Below are positions 57,652 through 64,000 of a DNA stretch of 64,000 bases, piece after piece (the stretch's first letter is position 1; every line of letters begins with the position of its first letter). Source of the stretch: Meridianimarinicoccus marinus (GTDB taxonomy: Bacteria > Pseudomonadota > Alphaproteobacteria > Rhodobacterales > Rhodobacteraceae); assembly GCF_040689105.1 (NCBI RefSeq), contig NZ_JBFBVU010000001.1, positions 248,001-312,000 of the forward strand, given 5' to 3'. Below the pieces are notes generated by a model that saw only the letters and a list, made by a program, of their open reading frames with translations, had not been told where the DNA came from and did no database searches. The translations under genes and the position numbers were made by a program.

Positions 57652-57801
57652 ATGAAACCTCGGTTGACATCGGTGTTCGGTCACCGCATCCCCAGCCCCC
57701 GCGCAACCCCGGCGGGGCTGTTCTGGCTGGCCGCGCTGCTGTCGGTGCCGGTCTTCGTGCTGCTCAGCCTGCTGGAAGCGGTGCTGCGCTGGTTCTTGTG
57801 A
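57652..57801 (+). CDS. Small membrane protein, 49 residues
   Basis: An ATG-to-TGA frame of 49 residues. The basic N-terminus (MKPRLTSVFGHRIPSPR) is followed by one long hydrophobic helix (GLFWLAALLSVPVFVLLSLL) and an EAVLRWFL end. GCGGGG precedes the ATG closely, so the ribosome site is weak. I do not recognise a family. The amphipathic-then-hydrophobic layout in a gap between genes makes a real small protein plausible but not proven. Confidence 0.42.
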   Translation: MKPRLTSVFGHRIPSPRATPAGLFWLAALLSVPVFVLLSLLEAVLRWFL

Positions 57802-57894
57802 TGTCGGGGATCATCGCCCCTCCGCGCCAATGAAACGCCAAACAGGCGCCCAACCCGAGGATCGACCGCCTGCCAGATCGCCGCCGATGGCGGA

Positions 57895-59163
57895 TCAGTC
57901 CTGCAGAACCACCAGCGCGTGCCGCTTCTTGCCCGCCGACAGCTTGATCGGGGCCGACAGCGCGCCCGCGTCGATCATCAGCCCGGCGTCGGTCAGCGGT
58001 GCATCGTCCAGCTTCGCGCCATTGTCCGAGATCAGGCGCTTGGCCTCCTTGCCCGATTTCGCCAGGCCGCTTTTCACGATAAGCTGCACAACCGAAATGC
58101 CCTCGCCCAGATCTTCATGGCTGAGGGTCAAGGTGGGCAGGTCGTCTCCGGCACCGCCCTTTTCGAACACCTCGCGCGCGGTGGCCTCGGCCGCCGCCGC
58201 CGCCTCGGCCCCATGCAGCAGGCCGGTGACTTCGTTGGCCAGGCGGATCTTGGCCTCGTTGATCTCGGAACCTTCCAGCGCGCCCAGACGGTCGCATTCG
58301 CCGACCGGAAGCTCGGTGTAGAGCTTCAGGAACCGCCCCACATCCGCGTCTGTGGTGTTGCGCCAGAACTGCCAGAACTCATAGGGGCTCAGCATGTCGC
58401 CGTTCAGCCAGACCGCGCCGTTCTGGCTCTTGCCCATCTTCTGGCCGTCCGAGGTGGTCAGCAGCGGCGATGTCAGGCCGAAAATCTGGTTGTCCAGCAC
58501 CCGGCGGGTCAGGTCGATGCCATTGACGATGTTGCCCCATTGGTCCGAGCCGCCCATCTGCAACCGGCAGCCGTAGCGGCGGTTCAGTTCCAGGAAGTCA
58601 TAGGCCTGCAGGATCATGTAGTTGAATTCAAGGAAGCTGAGCGACTGCTCGCGGTCCAGCCGCGATTTCACCGATTCGAAGCTCAGCATCCGGTTGACCG
58701 AGAAATGCCGGCCGATGTCGCGCAGGAAATCGAGGTAGTTCAACCCGTCCAGCCACTCGGCGTTGTTCAGCATCAGAGCGCCGGTGGCGCTGTCGTCGAA
58801 GCCGACATAGTTCTGGAACACGCGGCGGATGCCGGCGATGTTGTCGTCGATCTGTTCGGGGCCCAGCAGGGGCCGTTCGTCAGCGCGGAACGACGGATCA
58901 CCCACCTTGGTGGTGCCGCCGCCCATCAGGACGATGGGTTTCTGTCCGGTCTGCTGCATCCAGCGCAGCATCATGATCTGGATCAGAGAGCCCACGTGCA
59001 GCGATTTTGCCGTGGCGTCGAAGCCGATATAGCCCGGCATCCCGCCCGTCAGCAGGGCTTCGTCCAGCCCCTCCATGTCGGTGCAGTCCGCCAGAAAGCC
59101 GCGGCTGACCATCACGTGCAGAAAATCTGATTTCGGGTGGTAGGTCATATCGGATCGGTCCAT
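57895..59163 (-). CDS. tyrS: Tyrosyl-tRNA synthetase
   Basis: A 422-residue class I synthetase that charges tRNA-Tyr. The HIGH-type motif reads TAKSLHVGSLIQ, the KMSKS loop reads GQKMGKSQNGAVWL, and QAYDFLELNRRYGCRLQMGGSDQWGN is a TyrRS signature. A C-terminal S4 RNA-binding domain ends at KRHALVVLQD. The ATG at 59163 (MDRSDMTYHP) or at 59148 (MTYHPKSD) could be the start. It is divergent from anmK. Confidence 0.96.
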   Translation of the reverse strand: MDRSDMTYHPKSDFLHVMVSRGFLADCTDMEGLDEALLTGGMPGYIGFDATAKSLHVGSLIQIMMLRWMQQTGQKPIVLMGGGTTKVGDPSFRADERPLLGPEQIDDNIAGIRRVFQNYVGFDDSATGALMLNNAEWLDGLNYLDFLRDIGRHFSVNRMLSFESVKSRLDREQSLSFLEFNYMILQAYDFLELNRRYGCRLQMGGSDQWGNIVNGIDLTRRVLDNQIFGLTSPLLTTSDGQKMGKSQNGAVWLNGDMLSPYEFWQFWRNTTDADVGRFLKLYTELPVGECDRLGALEGSEINEAKIRLANEVTGLLHGAEAAAAAEATAREVFEKGGAGDDLPTLTLSHEDLGEGISVVQLIVKSGLAKSGKEAKRLISDNGAKLDDAPLTDAGLMIDAGALSAPIKLSAGKKRHALVVLQD

Positions 59164-59246
59164 CTTTGCGCAGGGCGCGCGTTATGGCGCGCACGGAAAC
59201 AGGGATGGCGCGCGCGCGTTGCCGGGCGCTTATACGGGGTAGGCCG

Positions 59247-60368
59247 ATGAAGGGAAAGACCATCACAGCAGGCCGTGCGGTGCGCGCCATCGGCTGCATG
59301 ACCGGCACCTCGCTGGACGGGGTGGACGTGGCGGGTCTGGACACCGATGGCGAACGGATCTTCGGCTTTGGGCCGTCCAGCTATCGCGGGTTTTCGGACA
59401 ACGAAACGGCAGTGCTGCGCGCCGCGCTGGGGCGCTGGCCGGGCGATCCGGGGGTGGCCGAAGCCGCTCAGGTGATCGAGGTGGCGCATCTGGACCTGCT
59501 GCGCGACATGGGCGGCGATCTGATCGGCTTTCACGGCCAGACGCTGGCCCATGATCCAGGGGCGCGCGGCACCCATCAGACCGGCAATGGTGCGCGGCTG
59601 GCCCGCGAGCTTGGACTTCCGGTGGCCTGGGATTTCCGCAGCGCCGATGTGGCCGCTGGCGGGCAGGGGGCGCCGTTGGCGCCGGTGTTCCACTTCGCGC
59701 TGGCGCAGTGGATCGGGGCGCAGGCGCCGGTGGTTTTCCTGAACCTTGGCGGCGTCGGCAACATCACCTGGGTCGATCCGCAGGCCGAGGCGCCCTTTGC
59801 CCCCGGCGCGATGCTGGCCTTCGACACCGGCCCGGCCAATGCGCCGATCAACGATCTGATGCGCGCGCGGCGCGGGGTCGGGCAGGACGCGGGCGGCGCG
59901 CTGGCCGCGCAGGGCCGCCCCGATCCACAGGTCCTGGCAGATTTCCGCGCGCATCCGTATTTCCGCAAACCGCCACCGAAAAGCCTGGACCGCGATGACT
60001 TCGCCGGGTTGGCCGAGGCGGTGGCCGGGCTGGACGACGCCGATGCGGTGGCAACCCTGACCGAAGCGGCGGCGCTGGCCGTGGCCCGCGCGCTAGAGGC
60101 GGTGCCACGCCCGCCGACCCGCATACTTGTCTGCGGCGGCGGCCGGAACAATGCCACGCTGTTGGCCCGGTTGCGCCACCATTTGCCCTGCGACACGGTT
60201 CCGGCGGAAGACGCGGGGCTGGATGGCGACATGATCGAGGCGCAGGCCTTCGCCTATCTGGCCGTGCGCTGCGCCCGTGGCCTGCCGATCAGCGGGCCAG
60301 ATACCACCGGCGCACCGGCCCCGATGAGTGGCGGGCAGGTGTCCTGGCCCGTGGCGGCACAGGCATAG
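59247..60368 (+). CDS. anmK: Anhydro-N-acetylmuramic acid kinase
   Basis: A 373-residue kinase that converts 1,6-anhydro-MurNAc to MurNAc-6-phosphate in peptidoglycan recycling, downstream of NagZ. The N-terminal phosphate loop GCMTGTSLDGVDVAGL is diagnostic. FHGQTLAHDPG and FDTGPANAPINDLM are further family blocks, and VCGGGRNNATLL binds the nucleotide. The ATG at 59247 is preferred over an upstream frame that overlaps the tyrS promoter. nagZ is 58 kb away in the same window. Confidence 0.95.
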   Translation: MKGKTITAGRAVRAIGCMTGTSLDGVDVAGLDTDGERIFGFGPSSYRGFSDNETAVLRAALGRWPGDPGVAEAAQVIEVAHLDLLRDMGGDLIGFHGQTLAHDPGARGTHQTGNGARLARELGLPVAWDFRSADVAAGGQGAPLAPVFHFALAQWIGAQAPVVFLNLGGVGNITWVDPQAEAPFAPGAMLAFDTGPANAPINDLMRARRGVGQDAGGALAAQGRPDPQVLADFRAHPYFRKPPPKSLDRDDFAGLAEAVAGLDDADAVATLTEAAALAVARALEAVPRPPTRILVCGGGRNNATLLARLRHHLPCDTVPAEDAGLDGDMIEAQAFAYLAVRCARGLPISGPDTTGAPAPMSGGQVSWPVAAQA

Positions 60369-60469
60369 CTTTTTTGTCGTCGGGCTGGTCTTTCCTTGTG
60401 CCGGTGCGCTGCTATCATCGAGACGGGGCGCGCATGTGTCCCCACTACCACCTACTGCGAGGAGGTCCC

Positions 60470-60871
60470 ATGTTTCGCATTCCCCTGCTGGCCGTCGCCC
60501 TGGCCGTGGCCAGCCCCGCCTTCTCGCAAATGTCCGAAGAGGTGCATTTCGAGAAGGGCAACTATGGCGCGATGGTCACCGGCACTCTCACCGGTGACGC
60601 CTATGTCGATCACAAGTTGCGCGCCAAGGGCGGGCAGCAGATGTTCGCGGAACTGCGCGTTGCCGAGACCGACGGCCACGGCACGATCTACTTCAACATC
60701 CTGCCGCCGGGCAGCGATGGCGCGGCAATCTACATCGGGTCGCGGGACGGCAACACTGCCCTCATCGACCTGCCGAAAGACGGCGTATACACGATCCGCA
60801 CCTATCTGATGGGGGATGATCGCGACAGCGGCAAGACCGTGGGCTACAACCTTGATCTTTCAATTCAATAG
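60470..60871 (+). CDS. Exported protein resembling PliG-type lysozyme inhibitors
   Basis: A 133-residue protein with a signal peptide (MFRIPLLAVALAVASPAFSQ). The mature part is beta-rich (FEKGNYGAMVTGTLTGDAYV, GTIYFNILPPGSDGAAIYIG) and ends VGYNLDLSIQ. The pattern of FNILPPGSDG followed by IRTYLMG resembles periplasmic inhibitors of g-type lysozyme (PliG), but I recall this only roughly, so the name is tentative. AGGAGG lies 8 bases before the ATG. It sits next to anmK, which also deals with wall material. Confidence 0.6.
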   Translation: MFRIPLLAVALAVASPAFSQMSEEVHFEKGNYGAMVTGTLTGDAYVDHKLRAKGGQQMFAELRVAETDGHGTIYFNILPPGSDGAAIYIGSRDGNTALIDLPKDGVYTIRTYLMGDDRDSGKTVGYNLDLSIQ

Positions 60872-60901
60872 TGTCCGAACTTACCGCGACAGGAAACGCC
60901 A

Positions 60902-61075
60902 ATGCATATCGACCTCGTCCACGCCGCGATCTCGGCGGTGCTGATCCTGCTGACCATCACCGGCATGCGCCACTTCGGGATCATTGATCGCGAGCACAAG
61001 AAGTGGGACTGGAAACTCTTTGCCGGGGTCTTTGCGGTGATGCTGGTGTTCAACCTCATCTGGCCGGCCTTCTGA
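60902..61075 (+). CDS. Small membrane protein with two helices, 57 residues
   Basis: An ATG-to-TGA frame of 57 residues with AGGAAA 7 bases upstream. Two hydrophobic helices (HAAISAVLILLTITGM and LFAGVFAVMLVFNLIW) flank a charged hairpin (RHFGIIDREHKKWDWK). The loop of charged and aromatic residues makes non-coding chance unlikely. I do not recognise a family. It lies 30 bases after the PliG-like gene and is probably co-transcribed with it. Confidence 0.65.
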   Translation: MHIDLVHAAISAVLILLTITGMRHFGIIDREHKKWDWKLFAGVFAVMLVFNLIWPAF

Positions 61076-61104
61076 GGCGGCAAGGGGTCCGATCACGAAC
61101 GGAC

Positions 61105-61150
61105 TGGAGCGGGTGAAGGGACACGAACCCTTGTCACTTGCTTGGGAAGC
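61105..61150 (-). pseudogene. 3' half of a tRNA-Gly gene (attachment scar)
   Basis: The 46 bases, read on the minus strand, contain the anticodon loop TTCCCAA, its 3' stem, a T-arm with stem AAGGG / CCCTT, the 3' acceptor strand CACCCGC and CCA. The D-arm and 5' acceptor are absent: beyond 61150 the sequence is unrelated. The T-stem pairs differ from the intact tRNA-Gly at 62539 in a compensated way, so this derives from another tRNA-Gly gene. Such 3' halves are left where elements integrate into tRNA genes. Confidence 0.75.
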
Positions 61151-61558
61151 TTAATCTTTAGCGACTATTGACCCAATTGGAACAGTAAACTGGTTTGTAA
61201 AGAAGTGAACCGCCCCGTGTTCACAGGAGGGTTTCTGGTTCGATGATTGGGCTGCTTTTCTGACAGCGTTCAGGCCTGCATGGAAGGCTTCCTCTGCTTC
61301 TTGCGGCGCGACGTCGCCAATGGCGCTGTGCGGGTGGGTGTTGTTGTAGCAGTCACCCCATTTCAGGGTTTCCCATTCGACCTGACCCACGGACTTCCAG
61401 GGGCCGAGGAACTTGATGACCTCGGTTTTGAACAGGCCGATGATGGTTTCGGCCGGAGCCGTGTCACAGGAATCCCAGACGCTGCCGACCGGCGTGCCGA
61501 TCCCGGCCTCGGCCATCCACCGCATCAGTTCAGACCACCACATGGCCGAACACCCCAA
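61151..61558 (-). pseudogene. IS3-family transposase, C-terminal fragment
   Basis: About 110 residues of the integrase core of an IS3 OrfB. The block SVWDSCDTAPAETIIGLF matches the end of the DDE domain with its glutamate, and GPWKSVGQVEWETLKWGDCYNN and IGDVAPQEAEEAF follow in the right order. The first two catalytic aspartates and OrfA are missing. Similarity begins at about 61512, and the last ~30 codons to 61151 are unrelated, so both ends are broken. Confidence 0.8.
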
Positions 61559-61948
61559 AGCGTCTCACGTCGTCGGAGGCGTCGATACCCACAAGGATTT
61601 GCACGTTGCGGCCGTTGTCGACCAACGGGATCGCGATCTCGGTGTCGAGAGCTTCCCCACGACACGACACGACATGGGCATCGCTTGATGCTCGCCTGGA
61701 TGCGTTTGTTCAGCGATTTGCAGCGCATCGGCATCGAATGTTCGGGGAGCCATGGTGCGGGGTTGCTGCGTTGTATGCAGGCGGCTGGCGTCGAGGTTCT
61801 GGGGGTCACTGCGCCTGACAAGCATGACCGACGTCGCCGAGGCAAGGACGACGATTTCGATGCGGAAAGCGCAGCCCACGCCGCTTTTGTCGAACGGCAC
61901 CGAGCCGTCGGAACCAAAGGTGTGCTGTCCCAGAAGACAGCAAAGCCA
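61542..61948 (+). pseudogene. IS110-family transposase, N-terminal part with frameshift
   Basis: The ATG at 61542 begins a DEDD transposase: HVVGGVDTHKDLHVAAVVD has the first aspartate. The frame breaks near 61680 at TGGGCATCGCTTGA. The match resumes one frame over with LMLAWMRLFSDLQRIGIECS and ends in DRRRRGKDDDFDAESAAHAA with the last acidic residues. It stops after about 135 residues, where an IS256 fragment is joined. It is non-functional. Confidence 0.82.
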
Positions 61949-62086
61949 ATGGTGTTCAAGCTGGTCCAGGCCGCTTCGAAGAAATGGCGCCGCTTCACCG
62001 GAGTAAACCAGTTGTCATTTGTGATCCAAGGCATCAAGATCAACGACGGTGTCGCGGGCGTAGAGACCGGAAACCGCGCCGCCTGA
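61949..62086 (+). pseudogene. IS256-family transposase, C-terminal tail
   Basis: Forty-five residues, in frame with the preceding IS110 fragment: FKLVQAASKKWRRFTGVNQL, then VIQGIKINDGV. This matches the tail of IS256/mutator transposases. It marks an IS110-IS256 junction at about 61945. Confidence 0.7.
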
Positions 62087-62141
62087 TCAGGCCGCATCAC
62101 CCAAATTCAGCCATAGCTTGGGAAGGATGGGTGATAGACAT

Positions 62142-62342
62142 TATGAAGACGCGCAAGTTTTACAATGAGTTGGGCCTGCAGCTGGGGAACAAGCACCCGA
62201 AGCGGCGGGTGAAGGCCAAGCTGCGTGAGGACCGCCAGGAAGCAATCGGACCCAATGATGTCTGGGCGATGGATTTTGTCCACAACCAGCTCGCCCTGGG
62301 AAAAACGCTGTGTATCCTGACCGTTGTCGACACGCACTCATC
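62142..62342 (+). pseudogene. IS3-family transposase, central OrfB fragment
   Basis: About 65 residues from an IS3 OrfB of a different subgroup from the one at 61.2 kb. RRVKAKLREDRQEAIGPNDV precedes the first catalytic aspartate in WAMDFVHNQLALGKTLCILT, and VVDTHS marks the end. Both sides are truncated. The 193 bases from 62346 to the tRNA hold nothing I can recognise. Confidence 0.75.
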
Positions 62343-62538
62343 GGCCCCGACAAGCGACGTTACATCGTGGGCATCAAGCCAACCGCCAACAGACACGGAT
62401 CGGAAATTGGTAACATTGAACTTTGTCAGTTTCAGCGGCGCGCACTCCCAATCAGCCACGATACTACTGATCGCGCCGACGCAAAGCACTGCAACACAAT
62501 GTGCTACTTCTGCCAAGAAGCATGGACTACTAGAAGAT

Positions 62539-62612
62539 TGGAGCGGGTAGCGGGAATCGAACCCGCACTTCAGGCTTGGGAAGCCGGCGCGCTACCACTA
62601 CACCATACCCGC
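62539..62612 (-). tRNA. tRNA-Gly(CCC)
   Basis: A 74-base tRNA with encoded CCA. The acceptor stem is GCGGGTA / TACCCGC, the D-arm has AGTGGTA, the anticodon loop is TTCCCAA (anticodon CCC) and the T-arm is GCGGG-TTCGATT-CCCGC. One mismatch (C-T) is seen in the anticodon stem. It faces the truncated tRNA-Gly 1.4 kb to the left. Confidence 0.92.
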
Positions 62613-62746
62613 CGCGCCAGTCGTCTTAGACAGTGGACGCGCCGGATGCAATAGGGATCGGTAGTTTCACCGGTTGACGACCATCAGGGCACGGATCCAT
62701 TGAACCCATCCGATCGCGAAACATTCATGCATGCTTCAGTAATGGA

Positions 62747-63022
62747 GTGACTGACGTGGCCAAAGCCGAACGCAACGCGCGCCTCGCCACCAGGCTTTCC
62801 GCATCTAAACTTAAGAAAACCACGTTCGCTGAATAATCGGCGATGGCCGAAGCCGAGATGCCCAAAGCACGCAATCCGCGCGAGATGCCCGACCGCGTGG
62901 TGGTCGGACCGGGCAAGCCCGAATATGTCGAAGCTACGAAGGCGGGCAGCAAGCGGCGCCTGATGGCCGTGCCACTGGTCAACGGCGCTGGCTTGGAGGA
63001 ATTGATCGGAACTTTCAGCTGA
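62747..63022 (+). pseudogene. Broken accessory ORF of unknown function
   Basis: Starting from a GTG with GGAG upstream, 29 codons (VTDVAKAERNARLATRLSAS...) end at a TAA at 62834. Three codons later the same frame resumes with an ATG at 62843 for 59 codons (MPDRVVVGPGKPEYVEATKA...). It stops at an A8 tract at 63022-63029. After it a different frame stays open (YTFSSALCTEQGALGLGVER) to about 63217. This looks like a gene broken by a stop and a frameshift. No family is recognised. Confidence 0.4.
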
Positions 63023-63221
63023 AAAAAAATACACCTTCTCGTCGGCGCTTTGCACCGAACAAGGCGCACTCGGTCTCGGTGTCGAGCGTTGGTCGGGCGA
63101 TTACGACCTACTCCAGCCCAAGGGCATGAAGTGCATCCCGGCACTCGAGGCTGGCACGGCACGTGCCGCCGCGCTCGTTGCCGCCTGCAAGCAACCCCAG
63201 CGAATTACCAACCGTCCGGGT

Positions 63222-63623
63222 CTAGGTCATGTTGACAAATGGCGGAGTGGCCTGCGTGCGCGGAGTAGGATCGAGCGATGCCAGTGGAGTCCGGAACTCG
63301 GACGACTCTGTTGCATCCTCGATGCCAGCATACTGACTGAGTTCCTCCGAGAAATTCACATCGCAAAATCGCAACTTAGCAAAATCGGCGTCGCTCTTTG
63401 TCAGTTCGTTCAACTCGCTCGCGATAAGCAGCCAGCCGCGTGCGGGGTAGCAGATATCGGTATTGTAGGACCGGCTAAGCCACCGGTCGAGCAAGCCGGC
63501 ATCGCCCAGTGCTTCGCTGAGATCGCGGTGCTGGATGATCCAAGAATACTCCCGCCTGGTAAAGCCCGGATCTTTCTCGCGGCGCCGACGCCACTCCGCG
63601 CCTCGGTCATGCTTGTCGCCCAA
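63222..63623 (-). CDS. Unrecognised accessory ORF
   Basis: An open frame of about 130 codons beginning with TTG. The codons have GC-rich third positions and the residues are protein-like (FTRREYSWIIQHRDLSEALG, ARGWLLIASELNELTKSDAD). No family is recognised. The start is unclear, and the N-terminal ~15 residues look like read-in from a neighbouring frame, so it may be a fragment of a larger gene to the right. Confidence 0.4.
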   Translation of the reverse strand: MGDKHDRGAEWRRRREKDPGFTRREYSWIIQHRDLSEALGDAGLLDRWLSRSYNTDICYPARGWLLIASELNELTKSDADFAKLRFCDVNFSEELSQYAGIEDATESSEFRTPLASLDPTPRTQATPPFVNMT

Positions 63624-63756
63624 TGACCTACAATCGTTCGTCGATATCCGAGAACAAGAGCATTACCGAGTGCCACGATCGTCTCTTTGTCAAATGATCC
63701 GCCGCCTGAAACCAATTAATGCCTCTTTAATCGCCGGGTGAACACCACCATTCGCG

Positions 63757-64000
63757 TCACTGAATTGTACCGGTGACCTCGCGGGCAAAAGCGTACAGAT
63801 CCGCTCCAGGTATCCGCGAGCCTTCATCTCGCTGACGGGGAAACGATGTGTTCTGAAACTGCCGCGCAGGTGCTTTCCATCGGCGATCGAAGCTTGGCCA
63901 GGCGAGATTGGCCTCCATTGCCGCCTCGAGCCGCGGCGCGCCGATCTGGATCGCCTTGCCGGCACCTCTCCCCATCTCAATGGCGAGGCCGCGCGCAGTC
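63757..64000 (-). CDS. C-terminal part of an unrecognised protein (runs off window)
   Basis: The frame is open from the right window edge to a TGA at 63757, about 80 codons (IGAPRLEAAMEANLAWPSFD, then RQFQN). An ATG lies at 63975, but the frame continues upstream past the edge. No family is recognised. The 130 bases between 63627 and 63756 hold only short, unconvincing frames. Confidence 0.4.
   Translation of the reverse strand, partial: TARGLAIEMGRGAGKAIQIGAPRLEAAMEANLAWPSFDRRWKAPARQFQNTSFPRQRDEGSRIPGADLYAFAREVTGTIQ

Larger units (their letters stand above)
61105..62612. mobile_element. Mosaic of insertion-sequence remnants at a tRNA-Gly locus
   Basis: In 1.5 kb there are a truncated tRNA-Gly, parts of at least three transposase families (IS3, IS110, IS256) on both strands, and an intact tRNA-Gly(CCC). 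No fragment has both ends of its element. This is a decayed island edge. Confidence 0.75.

Noticed and set aside
61105..61150. Functional tRNA
   Set aside because: Only the 3' half is present; no D-arm or 5' acceptor strand can be found beside it.
63126..63626. Rightward 166-codon frame as a gene
   Set aside because: Beyond about 63217 it runs antisense to a more protein-like leftward frame, and only its first ~30 codons look coding; they are mentioned with the broken ORF to the left.

Overview
The window reads as chromosomal DNA of a GC-rich alphaproteobacterium of the family Rhodobacteraceae (Roseobacter/Rhodobacter group). The grounds are a gene transfer agent (GTA) cluster of the Rhodobacter capsulatus type, a CckA hybrid kinase with a CtrA-type site in front of it, an alphaproteobacterial LexA box on recA, two VPLPA-CTERM exported proteins, and an aglEFGAK alpha-glucoside operon. 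The exact genus cannot be told from the sequence alone. The first ~61 kb is dense core-type coding sequence. The last ~3 kb (61.1-64.0 kb) is accessory, broken DNA.

Layout. 0-5.4 kb, leftward: scpA (cut by the window edge), nagZ, a SPOR-domain protein, argS and a dGTPase-like gene. An A-type Fe-S carrier (erpA-like) is divergent from these. 5.8-15.7 kb is a sugar locus: glk, a GH1 beta-glucosidase and a LacI-type regulator run leftward, and the divergent aglEFGAK operon runs rightward. The control region between them holds two perfect 14-bp LacI-type palindromes, one on each divergent promoter candidate. 15.9-23.9 kb: guaB, a VPLPA-CTERM protein, an RND efflux pump with its adaptor, and an RsmB/F-like rRNA methyltransferase. 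24-33.5 kb: cckA, recA, alaS, a DUF1330 protein, a small exported protein, a FabF-type ketosynthase and mltG.

33.9-48.6 kb is a complete-looking GTA structural cluster in the usual order: small and large terminase, portal, g3.5, prohead protease, capsid, adaptor, stopper, tail terminator, tail tube, g10, g10.1, tape measure, distal tail, hub, NlpC/P60 peptidase, megatron. A DUF2793 gene overlaps its end. Most of these genes overlap by 1-8 bp, so the block looks like one transcription unit. A sigma70-like promoter candidate lies in an AT-rich patch before it. No integrase, repressor or lysis gene is present, so it is a domesticated particle factory and not an excisable prophage. GTA production in relatives depends on the CckA-ChpT-CtrA relay, so a full CtrA site in front of cckA in the same window is notable.

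48.7-61.1 kb: cysE, an ftsB-like gene, an MFS permease, a class I aldolase and pgk, two tandem cyclophilins (one cytoplasmic, one exported), a second VPLPA-CTERM protein, a DUF3179 protein, a FemAB/GNAT-like protein, tyrS, anmK, a PliG-like exported protein and small membrane proteins. nagZ, mltG and anmK all act on the cell wall or its recycling.

61.1-64.0 kb: the 3' half of a tRNA-Gly gene, then fragments of IS3-, IS110- and IS256-type transposases, an intact tRNA-Gly(CCC), and unrecognised ORF fragments. This looks like the scarred left edge of a genomic island at a tRNA locus.
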